Shown here in pieces: positions 34,450-42,211 of a DNA stretch of 64,000 nucleotides. Made by a program: the position numbers and the translations under genes. The DNA is from JBAVQS01 sp049694275 (lineage in GTDB: Bacteria > Chloroflexota > Anaerolineae > UBA4142 > SHND01). The stretch covers positions 1 to 64,000 of the forward strand of contig JBAVQS010000198.1 in assembly GCA_049694275.1 (NCBI GenBank), read 5' to 3'. The notes under the pieces were generated by a model, which made no database searches, was not told the DNA's origin, and worked only from the letters and a program-made list of their open reading frames with translations. Every line of letters begins with the position of its first letter. Positions within the stretch are counted from its first letter, which is position 1.

Positions 34450-35256
34450 ATGGCCATTGTGCCGCAAATTGTAGGATATCTCCGTTTTGCCTGGCAGCTT
34501 GCGAACGGGTTTCGTCTAGCAGGCGAACAGGCGTTGGCGGCTGAACGCGACCGGGATCTTGCACCCTATTTGAATCGGGAAAAACCTTGGCAGGTTCTTG
34601 ACCTTGCCAATGGCCGCCTGCGTCCTCAATTTCTCATTTTGAACGCGCAGGGGCAAATGGTTTACGGAATCGATTGGGCGAATCGGCCGGAATCTCCAAT
34701 CAAGGATTTGCTCTATCGCATTGCGCGTGGGCTATATGGGTTGCACCTGGCAGCTGGAGCCGGACCATCACGCAGAGAGAAACTCGTATGTGGCGATGTC
34801 GGCAAGTTGCCTTTTGCCGATTGCAGCTTTGACCTGGTAACCTCGATCGCTGCCTTTGAGCATTTTCTGGATGTGCCGCGGGTGGTCTCCGAGCTAGAGC
34901 GCGTTCTGAGACCTGGCGGAGTTGCCTGGATTCGCATCCACCCTTTTGCCTGTCCGTCCGGCGGGCATAACCTCGGTTTCACGGAAATCCCGTTGCGGGC
35001 TGTGCCCCCCGGCATTGACCCGTGGGACCATTTGCGCCGTCGCCGTCTGCCTTTCAATGTGCCCCTGAATGAGTGGCGGATCGGGCAGTATAGCCAGACG
35101 TTCACAGAGCATTTCGAGATTGTCAAGCAGTATTGTGCAACTCGTGAAGGCGATGAGTTCTTGACCCCTCAAATCGAAAAGGAATTGGCGCTGTATAGCC
35201 GTGATGAGCTCACCTGCGCCGCCTACCAGATCGTCGCCCGTAAACCGCTCGCTTGA
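34450..35256 (+). CDS. Methyltransferase-like protein with unusual motif I
   Basis: A 268-residue protein one base after the previous stop. The C-terminal half has clear type 11 methyltransferase motifs: GKLPFADCSFDLVTSIAAFEH, then VVSELERVLRPGGVAWIRIH. The glycine-rich SAM loop is abnormal: the expected DxGxGxG is replaced by VLDLANGRLRPQFL, followed by GIDWANRPE. The protein may bind SAM weakly or have changed function. The tail contains HPFACPSGGHNLGFTEIPLR, which is common in sugar-cluster methyltransferases. Its stop overlaps a TTG just before the next gene. Confidence 0.7.
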   Translation: MAIVPQIVGYLRFAWQLANGFRLAGEQALAAERDRDLAPYLNREKPWQVLDLANGRLRPQFLILNAQGQMVYGIDWANRPESPIKDLLYRIARGLYGLHLAAGAGPSRREKLVCGDVGKLPFADCSFDLVTSIAAFEHFLDVPRVVSELERVLRPGGVAWIRIHPFACPSGGHNLGFTEIPLRAVPPGIDPWDHLRRRRLPFNVPLNEWRIGQYSQTFTEHFEIVKQYCATREGDEFLTPQIEKELALYSRDELTCAAYQIVARKPLA

Positions 35257-35273
35257 TTCTGTCTGACCTTATC

Positions 35274-36803
35274 ATGAAGCGCTATTTCAAGCCGGCTATT
35301 ATCGCTATTTTTCTCGGCATCTCGTTCATCCTTGCCATCGTCAACTTTGATTCGGCCCCCCCCTTTTGGCGGGATGAAGGCTGGACGCTTTCTGTGGCTC
35401 GGAATTGGATCCAGACCGGTTTTTATGGCCTTGTGCTCAATGGACAGCCAGCGTCGTCCGGTCAAGCTGCTGCTTTTCCCACCGTCGGCCTGATGGCGCT
35501 CAGCTTTCGTCTGTTTGGGGTAGGGGTCTGGCAGGGGCGTGCCGTCTCGGCTGTCTTGATGGCCGGAGCTTTAATCTTGCTCTATCTCTTTGGAGTTCGG
35601 CTGGAAAACCGGCGGATTGCTCTCGGCGCAGTCGCTTTTCTGCTATTTGCTTCTATTCTTCCGGAACTCAACCCGCTGTACGAGGGCCGGCAGATCCTGG
35701 CCGAGCCGCTTATGCTGTTTTTGCTGCTCGCCGGCTATCTCATGTTCTGGTTTGCGCTGGATCGGCTTGCCTGGTTCATCGTACCGGCCATTCTATTCTG
35801 GGGCATTGCCCTTTTTAGCAAGGCTCAACCCCTTCCCTTTTTTGCTGTCTCACTCTTGGCCCCGCTTGTGCTCTCCCTTGCCAAACGCGAGTGGCGAATG
35901 GCAGGACTCTGGGCGCTCGGGTTGGGCGGTTCACTGCTCATCATGCGCTTGGCTCCATTGGGCCAGCAAATACTCCTGGCCGGGCATACCGTTCCGAATG
36001 CGGCTTCGCCCGGGTTGGTCGAAGCGACAGCCTTTGTCCCGACAGAACCCACGGCCCGCATTTCGGCGTTCTTTGTCGCGTTTGTGCTTGCTATCCCTAC
36101 GACCGTGGGCCTGATCCATGCCGCGTGGAGGTTTATACGGAGTGTCCGCTGGAAGGAGCAACCCCAATCTTCCCGTGAGACGATGCGCCTCGCACTGCTC
36201 ACCTTTACCGGGAGTTGGTTCGCCTGGTATCTCATGTTTTCGATTGGCTGGGTGCGTTATTTATTCCCCGCCGCGTTCGTTGGGAGCCTGTTCACTGCCG
36301 CGATGCTCGACGATGTGATAAGGCATTTTGACTTGCGATCCCTGGTCGGAAAGGGAGCGCGTGTGCGTGGCTTGCAATTCGATTGGCGGCGGATAGGCGC
36401 TTTTCTACTCATCGTGTATGTGATTCTCGCCATCCCTTTTACTATAGGGCAGTTTGCCTGGGTCCTTCAACCAAGCACGACCGGAATCCAGACTGCCGAA
36501 TGGCTTAATAGCCATACGCCGCAGGATGCAGTGATCGAGACATACGAAAGCGAGCTGTTCTTGTTTTTGAATCGCCGTTATCATTACCCTTCAGACGATA
36601 TTGTGAGTGATCTAATTCGCCGCAAATGGCTGGATAATCCACTCCCCATCACTTATGACCCGCTTCAGGCGAATCCGGATTATCTGGTCGTCGGTCGTTT
36701 TGCCCGGGAGAATCAAATCTATGATGTGGCGCTTGCAACGGGATCCTTTCGCCTGGTCAATCGCATTGGACTGTATGATCTGTATGAGCGGGTTCGTCAG
36801 TGA
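35274..36803 (+). CDS. GT39/ArnT-like membrane glycosyltransferase
   Basis: A 509-residue protein from ATG 35274; TTG 35253 overlapping the previous stop is the alternative. APPFWRDEGWTLSVARNW (residues ~28-45) holds the acidic pair of the first loop, and SSGQAAAFPTVGLMALSF follows where HPPLYY is normally found. PLYEGRQILAEPLMLFLLLA is the second external motif. The C-terminal domain includes TAEWLNSHTPQDAVIETYES and YLVVGRFARENQIYDV. It is a likely member of the same glycan pathway, separated from the next gene by 121 bp with no obvious terminator. Confidence 0.7.
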   Translation: MKRYFKPAIIAIFLGISFILAIVNFDSAPPFWRDEGWTLSVARNWIQTGFYGLVLNGQPASSGQAAAFPTVGLMALSFRLFGVGVWQGRAVSAVLMAGALILLYLFGVRLENRRIALGAVAFLLFASILPELNPLYEGRQILAEPLMLFLLLAGYLMFWFALDRLAWFIVPAILFWGIALFSKAQPLPFFAVSLLAPLVLSLAKREWRMAGLWALGLGGSLLIMRLAPLGQQILLAGHTVPNAASPGLVEATAFVPTEPTARISAFFVAFVLAIPTTVGLIHAAWRFIRSVRWKEQPQSSRETMRLALLTFTGSWFAWYLMFSIGWVRYLFPAAFVGSLFTAAMLDDVIRHFDLRSLVGKGARVRGLQFDWRRIGAFLLIVYVILAIPFTIGQFAWVLQPSTTGIQTAEWLNSHTPQDAVIETYESELFLFLNRRYHYPSDDIVSDLIRRKWLDNPLPITYDPLQANPDYLVVGRFARENQIYDVALATGSFRLVNRIGLYDLYERVRQ

Positions 36804-36924
36804 TCTATGATGGCATTCATGCTTATTCCATCTCTGCCGTGTCGCAATCGCTCCTTATCTGTGTGATAATCAATCTCTGGGGCGCTTTACTGAATTTCTT
36901 TGGATAGTTTGCGTTTTTTCAAGT

Positions 36925-37887
36925 ATGTTTTCCCTCCGGCCGCGTTTTACACTTTTCCTTTTCCTGCTGTTGTTCATCGCGCTCCTTCCACTTGCCATTC
37001 TGATTGGCACACAGGTCCTGGCTGCGCCCCCTGCGCCGCGTCAGGAGGCAACGCGTGTTGCCGCCGAGGTGGACCGGCTATTCAAGATGCGTATGAGCGA
37101 GGTCTTTACGCTTGCTGCACTCCCATCGATGCGCGCCTATGCGAGTAGCGACATTACGGCCCGGCCGGCGCGGGCTCCCGTTGCCATGAACGAGCTCCAG
37201 GCGCTGGTGGCGGCGGATACGCAGGTGCGCGAGGCCTTTATCGTGGACCTGGAGGGCAATCCTATCCTGGGGACGGGCGACGCGATCAAGGTAATCTGGG
37301 GGAATCGTACCTTTGTGCAGCGAGCGCTGGCTGGACAACTTGACGTCTCGCCCATCGTGCACGAGATGAACGAGTATTCGCAGTACTATGCAGCGCCTAT
37401 TCTAGATGGCAAGGGCGATGTGGCAGGCGTGTTCGTCATCCGTGTGGCCGCGCAAGAGCTGTGGGGGACTGTGAATGGGAATAGCGACCCTCCATCCGGG
37501 CAATATGCCGTGCTCGTGGATGAGAACGGCATACGCCTGGCCGATGGGGGTGATATGGCGCGTAACCTGGCCGCTCTGGGGCCGTTAGCCACTGATTTAC
37601 AGGCTCGAATCATTCGCGAGCAGACCTATGGTGCACAGGTGCTGGCAGTGCGCACGACTCAGTTCACGCGCGCTCAAGAGGCCGTTAGCCGGGGTTTTCC
37701 CGAAGCGCTCCAACCGGCCGACCTGGGTGTTCAAACACTTGCCATCCATCGGCTCTCGACTCGTCCCTGGACGGTCTTGTTTGTCGTCGCGTCACCTTCG
37801 CCCCGCGAGTTCGTTGTTCCCTATATTCTTCCCGTGGTCGCAGCGATCGTGGCCGCGGGGGCGGTTGCCTTATGGCTCACCCGGTAA
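36925..37887 (+). CDS. Orphan dCache-like extracellular sensor domain between two membrane helices
   Basis: A 320-residue protein. Helix 1 (FTLFLFLLLFIALLPLAILI, ~8-27) is followed by ~265 external residues with dCache/PDC features: FIVDLEGNPILGTGDA, IWGNRTFVQRALAGQLDVS, YYAAPILDGKGDVAGVFVI and YAVLVDENGIRLAD. Helix 2 (VVPYILPVVAAIVAAGAVALW, ~297-317) leads to Leu-Thr-Arg and the stop. In chemoreceptors and sensor kinases a HAMP domain starts at just this point. No HAMP, kinase or signalling domain is encoded here or next door, so it cannot signal alone by known means. It overlaps the next gene by 16 bp. Confidence 0.7.
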   Translation: MFSLRPRFTLFLFLLLFIALLPLAILIGTQVLAAPPAPRQEATRVAAEVDRLFKMRMSEVFTLAALPSMRAYASSDITARPARAPVAMNELQALVAADTQVREAFIVDLEGNPILGTGDAIKVIWGNRTFVQRALAGQLDVSPIVHEMNEYSQYYAAPILDGKGDVAGVFVIRVAAQELWGTVNGNSDPPSGQYAVLVDENGIRLADGGDMARNLAALGPLATDLQARIIREQTYGAQVLAVRTTQFTRAQEAVSRGFPEALQPADLGVQTLAIHRLSTRPWTVLFVVASPSPREFVVPYILPVVAAIVAAGAVALWLTR

Positions 37888-39446
37888 AAGACGTACAACC
37901 CCCGGACGGTATTGCTCGCCCGATCCTGGCCCCTCGCGATTCAATCGCCGGCGCCTACCATCTGCGTTTTGCCCTGCGCTCCCTTTTCATCTATACAGGC
38001 CTCGCCGTCGCCGTTGCTTGCGTCTATCTCTTGCTCGCCCAGGCGCAAAACGGCGCTTTTGGTTTCCCGCTGGATGATGCGTGGATTCACCAGGTCTATG
38101 CGCGAAATCTCGGGATGCGCGGTGAGTTTTCTTTCTTTAGCGGCCAACCAAGTGCGGGCTCGACTTCGCCCCTCTGGGCGCTTGTCCTGGCTCCGGCGTA
38201 CATGCTCCATATCGATTTCCGGGTCTGGACGGTGGCGCTCGGTATCTTGTGCCTGGGGGCGTCTGCGTTCTTTGCGTCGCGGCTGGCGCGGCGGCTTGAT
38301 GTTCGTTCGTGGGTGGCCGACTGGCTCGTCCCCCTTTTTATCATCCTCGAATGGCATCTCACCTGGGCCTCGGTCAGCGGGATGGAAATTTTGCTCTTTG
38401 TTTTACTCTCGCTGGCTCTAATCGATGGATTCCTCGCGCAGGCGCGCCCTTTGGGGCTGGGTCTCCTCGCCGGGCTTTTGACCCTCACGCGTCCCGAAGG
38501 GATTGTTCTTGCTGGCCTGGTTGTAATGAGTCTGTCCATTCGCTGGTGGTTGTCGCTTCGCGAACCCGTAGGCAGCAGATCGGTCTGGACTTTGCTTCAG
38601 ACGCTTGTGGCTTTTGGCGCGTCGTTCCTGCTACTCCTGGTTCCCTATGCTCTCTTTAACTTGTGGACGAGTGGCACTATTCTACCCAATACCTTTTATG
38701 CCAAATCACAAGAATATGCCGAGCTCTTGCAAAACAATCTCTTACTCCGCTGGCTCTCTCTGTTTCGCCAGCCCGTCCTGGGCGCTCAAGTGCTTGTTCT
38801 TCCTGGCATGGGCCTGATCGTATGGCGGCTAGTGCGCACTCGCCGCTATGAACTCTTGCTGCCGCTTATCTGGGTGTTGGCTCTTCCCACGCTCTATGCA
38901 GTGCGGCTGCCGGTTGATTACCAGTTCGGCCGCTATGAAATGCCAATTATTCCTTTGATCGTCATTTATGGGGTGGCGGGTACTGCAGAACTGCTGTCCA
39001 GGATTCGCGCTCGAGTTATCCGGCGGGCGTGGGCGTTGACTGTTGCGGTGTTGGTGGGGGTGTTTGCCTGGTTGGGAGCGAATCAATATGCGCGCTCGAC
39101 GGCAATCATCAACTGCGAGATGGTCGCGACGGCGCGCTGGACGGCGGCCAATCTTGCCCCAGGCGCGCTGATCGCCGTCCATGATATCGGGGCGCAAGCC
39201 TATTTCGACTCGCATCCCATGCTCGACCTCGCGGGCCTGGTTTCGCCCGAGGTCATCCCATTCATCCGGGACCAGCGACGCCTGGCGGAATGGATGCAGG
39301 TGCGAGGTGCACGATATGCGATCTTTTTCCCCTCATGGTATCCCGATCTGGTCAGGGATTCGCGCTTTGTCCTGATTCATTCGGACAGCTGTGATGCCAC
39401 GCGGGCGAGCGGAGAGGTAGACCTGGCAGTATACGAGATCAGATAA
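37872..39446 (+). CDS. GT-C-like membrane protein, DDAWIH/GSTSPLW family
   Basis: A 524-residue protein starting 16 bp before the previous stop. GFPLDDAWIHQVYARNLGM (residues ~64-82), FFSGQPSAGSTSPLWALVL (~88-106), VSGMEILLFVLLSLALIDG and TRPEGIVLAGLVVM form the recognisable pattern of a large bacterial GT-C-like family, with the Asp pair in the first external loop. The C-terminal domain (GALIAVHDIGAQAYFDSHPM, then DLAGLVSPEVIPF) is also typical of it. The donor is unknown. It is the last gene of the rightward glycan region, and a strong terminator lies 27 bp downstream. Confidence 0.7.
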   Translation: MAHPVKDVQPPDGIARPILAPRDSIAGAYHLRFALRSLFIYTGLAVAVACVYLLLAQAQNGAFGFPLDDAWIHQVYARNLGMRGEFSFFSGQPSAGSTSPLWALVLAPAYMLHIDFRVWTVALGILCLGASAFFASRLARRLDVRSWVADWLVPLFIILEWHLTWASVSGMEILLFVLLSLALIDGFLAQARPLGLGLLAGLLTLTRPEGIVLAGLVVMSLSIRWWLSLREPVGSRSVWTLLQTLVAFGASFLLLLVPYALFNLWTSGTILPNTFYAKSQEYAELLQNNLLLRWLSLFRQPVLGAQVLVLPGMGLIVWRLVRTRRYELLLPLIWVLALPTLYAVRLPVDYQFGRYEMPIIPLIVIYGVAGTAELLSRIRARVIRRAWALTVAVLVGVFAWLGANQYARSTAIINCEMVATARWTAANLAPGALIAVHDIGAQAYFDSHPMLDLAGLVSPEVIPFIRDQRRLAEWMQVRGARYAIFFPSWYPDLVRDSRFVLIHSDSCDATRASGEVDLAVYEIR

Positions 39447-39472
39447 GTGTTGCGATGGTCGCGCGATCATAG

Positions 39473-39512
39473 AGAAAGAGCTTGGAGGCCCGGCCGGGCC
39501 TAAGCTCTTTCT
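39473..39512. terminator. Bidirectional intrinsic terminator between convergent genes
   Basis: A long hairpin. Arms GAAAGAGCTT (39474-39483) and AAGCTCTTTC (39502-39511) enclose an inner GC-rich palindrome, AGGCCCGGCCGGGCCT (39486-39501). Pyrimidine-rich TTTCTTCTCT follows on the + strand. It lies between genes ending at 39446 (+) and 39518 (-), so it can serve both directions. Confidence 0.85.
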
Positions 39513-39517
39513 TCTCT

Positions 39518-40135
39518 CTACGGGTGTGGGTAGAGCACATTGTGCTCGGGGGCATTGGGCAAATATAACACGAATGCCTTTTTCCCTGCTTGCAGCCCCG
39601 CCCCTGGGGTGTTGAGCGTTGTCACGCGTCCCTCAAAGGTGCGGCCGCTCATTTGAAATTGATACCGGATGAGCCATGGATGCCGATTATTGACGCGCAC
39701 GCTGTAATTCTCTTGCACCCCGATGATCTGGCCTTCAGTCGCTTGCCCTTCGCGCAAGACCTGGATAACCTGGCGGGCTTGTCCATAGCGCCAAAAGCCG
39801 AGTGCCAGGCCGACAATCAGGAACAAGGGGCCGATGATCGCAAAGGGTATCCCGACAAAAGCCGTGACTCGTCCGAGAGTTAATCCGGTTCCCACGAGGG
39901 TAAAAACCAGGCCGAGCAAAAGGAAAACGAAACCAGTAATCGCGGCTCCATCTGCCGACAACAAGCGCCAGGCGTAGCTGTCGGAAATCGGGCGCGGCGC
40001 CAGCGGCGGGCTAGGCAAGATCTCGTCTGATTCAGAGGGGACCTTTTCTGCAGGCAGTGGCAGCGGTCCGCCGCAGTTCTTGCAGTTGGATTGAAAGGTC
40101 GCATAATTCGTGCCGCACCAGGGGCAGGTCAACAT
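39518..40135 (-). CDS. Zinc-ribbon membrane protein, DUF3592-like
   Basis: A 205-residue protein. An N-terminal zinc ribbon (CPWCGTNY ... CKNCGGP, Cys pairs at ~4/7 and ~18/21) is followed by a Pro/Ser linker, two membrane helices (residues ~65-87 and ~92-112) and a ~90-residue C-terminal domain. The latter (VLREGQATEGQIIGVQENYS ... IRYQFQMSGRTFEG ... GKKAFVLYLP) resembles the DUF3592 beta domain. AAGGAG lies about 10 bases before the ATG. Function is unknown. It is transcribed alone from its own promoter. Confidence 0.65.
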   Translation of the reverse strand: MLTCPWCGTNYATFQSNCKNCGGPLPLPAEKVPSESDEILPSPPLAPRPISDSYAWRLLSADGAAITGFVFLLLGLVFTLVGTGLTLGRVTAFVGIPFAIIGPLFLIVGLALGFWRYGQARQVIQVLREGQATEGQIIGVQENYSVRVNNRHPWLIRYQFQMSGRTFEGRVTTLNTPGAGLQAGKKAFVLYLPNAPEHNVLYPHP

Positions 40136-40183
40136 GTTGGCTTGACTCCTTCAATGCAGGTTCGACAATTCAGCACATGCGGC

Positions 40184-40212
40184 ATTCTACACTCAAACCT
40201 GCTCCAAATCAA
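40184..40212 (-). promoter_or_regulatory. Promoter of the zinc-ribbon membrane protein gene
   Basis: On the reverse strand TTGATT (40212-40207), a 17-bp spacer and TAGAAT (40189-40184) predict a start near 40177 and a leader of about 42 nt. Confidence 0.55.
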
Positions 40213-40278
40213 CCACCCTTCTAACTTACCGTTTTCGGAGCACTTGGATGAAAATGGCCCGTATCCTCCACCCCATGC

Positions 40279-41097
40279 CTATCGTCGGTTCTTTTCAATC
40301 CACCCCACAGCGTAATCTACAAGCGGGCGCTGTCTCATTAACCGTGCAGTCCCTTTGCCTGCCGCTCCAATCTTCACCAGTCCGGTCTCGGCTTCAAAAT
40401 CGTTTCCCAATTGTGCAAAATCCGATGCGTTGTTATTGATCTCGTCAAACGTTACCCATTGCCGTTCGCCGTTCACGTGGACCGGCGTCCCAGACTGGAT
40501 GACCTGTTGGCCGGGCCAGTTCGCGCGATATTCGGCCAGATGGAGGGAGGTGTTATTCGCGTGAGTAACGCCGAGGAGCAGGACGGCTCCGTCGTGGTCA
40601 TAGATGCGTGCGAGCGGCGACCCTTCGCCGAGGCCATGCGATAGCGAATGATTAGCAGTGATTTTGGCGGCATAAGGACCGCGCGCTGCAAAGGATACTT
40701 GTGGGTGGCTGCTGCGAAGAACGCCCTTTTGTTTGCGGAAGGTCTCTGGGATAATGCCCATTCCGCGCGTAGGCGTCAGGTCCGGGTCAAAGGCGGGCAT
40801 GGTTTCGCGGATGATATCCCACCAGACAGGTGGGACTGGAGGGTTTTGCCATTGTGCCGGGTCTGACAGTTCCCCGCTGTGAGTGGGCATCACGAGTGTC
40901 CCCTCCGGACCGAGCGCCTTTTCCAAAGCCAGAATCACTGCGACCGCGCCGCCTGATACCCACCCGAGCGCGCTCAGCGATGAGTGAACGAGCAAGGTCA
41001 TGCTTGGCGCAACGCCGAGCGCGGCTAGGTCCGCCGCCAGCGATTCGACGGTAGCCGGATGATCCCCCGTTCGCTCGACGGTCGCTTTTTCACCCAT
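40279..41097 (-). CDS. AAC(3)-family N-acetyltransferase
   Basis: A 272-residue protein of the antibiotic N-acetyltransferase (AAC(3)/YokD) fold. LLVHSSLSALGWVSGG is the N-terminal signature, and EGTLVMPTHSGELSD, TPTRGMGIIPETFRK and SSHPQVSFAARGPYA are further family blocks. Members transfer acetyl from acetyl-CoA to an amine. Many chromosomal copies have no link to aminoglycoside resistance and may act on amino sugars or peptides. It overlaps the end of fmt by 8 bp and should be co-transcribed with it. Substrate is not predictable. Confidence 0.8.
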   Translation of the reverse strand: MGEKATVERTGDHPATVESLAADLAALGVAPSMTLLVHSSLSALGWVSGGAVAVILALEKALGPEGTLVMPTHSGELSDPAQWQNPPVPPVWWDIIRETMPAFDPDLTPTRGMGIIPETFRKQKGVLRSSHPQVSFAARGPYAAKITANHSLSHGLGEGSPLARIYDHDGAVLLLGVTHANNTSLHLAEYRANWPGQQVIQSGTPVHVNGERQWVTFDEINNNASDFAQLGNDFEAETGLVKIGAAGKGTARLMRQRPLVDYAVGWIEKNRR

Positions 41098-42079
41098 GGG
41101 GTGCCGTACTCCCTCCGGGCGTGAGCGCAGGCTGCTCCGGTGGGTTGCTTAACCGTGCCCCAATAAACCCGCGCTGCCCGCGCACAAATTCGTCAATTGG
41201 CATGGACCGCTTGCCCGCTAGTTGTACTTCGCTCAGCAAGAGTATGCCCTGGCCTGTTACGACTCCTATGCCGTTGTCCGTACTGAGGACTGTTCCAGGG
41301 CTCTCGGCGGCGGGTGTGGTGTGTATATCCGCCCGCCATATTTTGAGCATTGCCGGCTGGCCACCTAGAGTCCAATAGGTAAAGGCGCTCGGCCAGGGAT
41401 TATAGGCGCGGGTCGCTCTTTCGATCTCAGCTGCCGGTCTGGTCCAATCGATCAACCCCTCTTCTTTTTTGACCATGCGCGTCAGAGTCGGCTCGCCGCT
41501 TTGGGGCGTTGGCGTTATCTCACCTGCCAGCCAGTGGGGCAGGTAGTCATTCAACATCTCAGCTCCCAGATGCGCCAGCTTGAGGGTCAGGCGCCCGGTC
41601 GTATCCTCCCGTTCAATCGGTATTGAATGTATAGCGATTACTGCGCCGGTATCAACTCCTGCATCCATCTGCATGAGTGTAATGCCCGTTTCGGCGTCAC
41701 CGGCCAGAATCGCTGCCGTGATGGGCGCCGCACCGCGCCACCGCGGAAGGAGGGATGCATGTGTATTGACACAGCCATGCCGTGGCATGTCGAGCACTGC
41801 CTGGGGCAGGATGAGTCCATACGCGGCGACGACGATCAGGTCAGGGGAGTAGGCGCGCAGTCGCTCTTGCATCTCGGGATTGCGCAATGTGCGCGGTTGC
41901 TCGATGGTCAATCCTCGTTCACGCGCGAGGACCTTGACCGGTGATTCGGCCAGGGCCTTGCCACGTCCTGCGGGTTTGTCAGCACGGGTGTACACTGCCA
42001 CAACCTCGTGATGGTCGGACAGGGTTGAAAGGATCGGTCGCGCGAATTCCGGCGTCCCCATGAAAACGATACGAGCCAT
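41090..42079 (-). CDS. fmt: Methionyl-tRNA formyltransferase
   Basis: A 329-residue enzyme, normal length for Fmt. It formylates initiator Met-tRNA using 10-formyl-THF. RIVFMGTPEFARPIL opens the Rossmann-like domain. The active site is visible as NTHASLLPRWRGAAPI (catalytic Asn and His) and QMDAGVDTG (Asp). LTRMVKKEEGLIDWTRPAAE begins the C-terminal OB domain. AGGAGA lies upstream of the ATG with good spacing. In many bacteria fmt is next to def or priA; here it heads a leftward pair with an acetyltransferase gene and is divergent from recJ. Confidence 0.95.
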   Translation of the reverse strand: MARIVFMGTPEFARPILSTLSDHHEVVAVYTRADKPAGRGKALAESPVKVLARERGLTIEQPRTLRNPEMQERLRAYSPDLIVVAAYGLILPQAVLDMPRHGCVNTHASLLPRWRGAAPITAAILAGDAETGITLMQMDAGVDTGAVIAIHSIPIEREDTTGRLTLKLAHLGAEMLNDYLPHWLAGEITPTPQSGEPTLTRMVKKEEGLIDWTRPAAEIERATRAYNPWPSAFTYWTLGGQPAMLKIWRADIHTTPAAESPGTVLSTDNGIGVVTGQGILLLSEVQLAGKRSMPIDEFVRGQRGFIGARLSNPPEQPALTPGGSTAPHG

Positions 42080-42135
42080 ATTCTTCTCCTATCACGGCGG
42101 GGTGGGTGTCCCCGCGGGGATGCTTCTACCAGGCG

Positions 42136-42141
42136 ATTGTA
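42136..42141 (-). promoter_or_regulatory. Likely extended -10 promoter of fmt
   Basis: The reverse strand reads TGTTACAAT, an extended -10. A weak TTGCCC sits 19 bp upstream (42161-42166). The predicted leader is ~50 nt. It lies back to back with the recJ promoter. Confidence 0.35.
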
Positions 42142-42172
42142 ACATACATTGTCTGTGGGTGGGCAATTGAGA

Positions 42173-42201
42173 TTGACTTGTGCTGCTATCCCCGCTAAAA
42201 T
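42173..42201 (+). promoter_or_regulatory. Promoter of recJ, almost leaderless
   Basis: TTGACT (42173-42178), a 17-bp spacer and TAAAAT (42196-42201) predict transcription from about 42208, only ~4 nt before the ATG at 42212. No Shine-Dalgarno is present. Confidence 0.6.
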
Positions 42202-42211
42202 AGCGCTACTT

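Noticed and set aside
37872..37911. HAMP domain remnant at the N-terminus of the GT-C-like protein
   Set aside because: Only five or six residues resemble a HAMP start; the following sequence has no HAMP heptads, so the similarity is probably chance.
40279..41097. AAC(3)-family gene as an antibiotic resistance determinant
   Set aside because: It is chromosomal, coupled to fmt, without mobile elements nearby; the family has many members with unknown non-resistance substrates.
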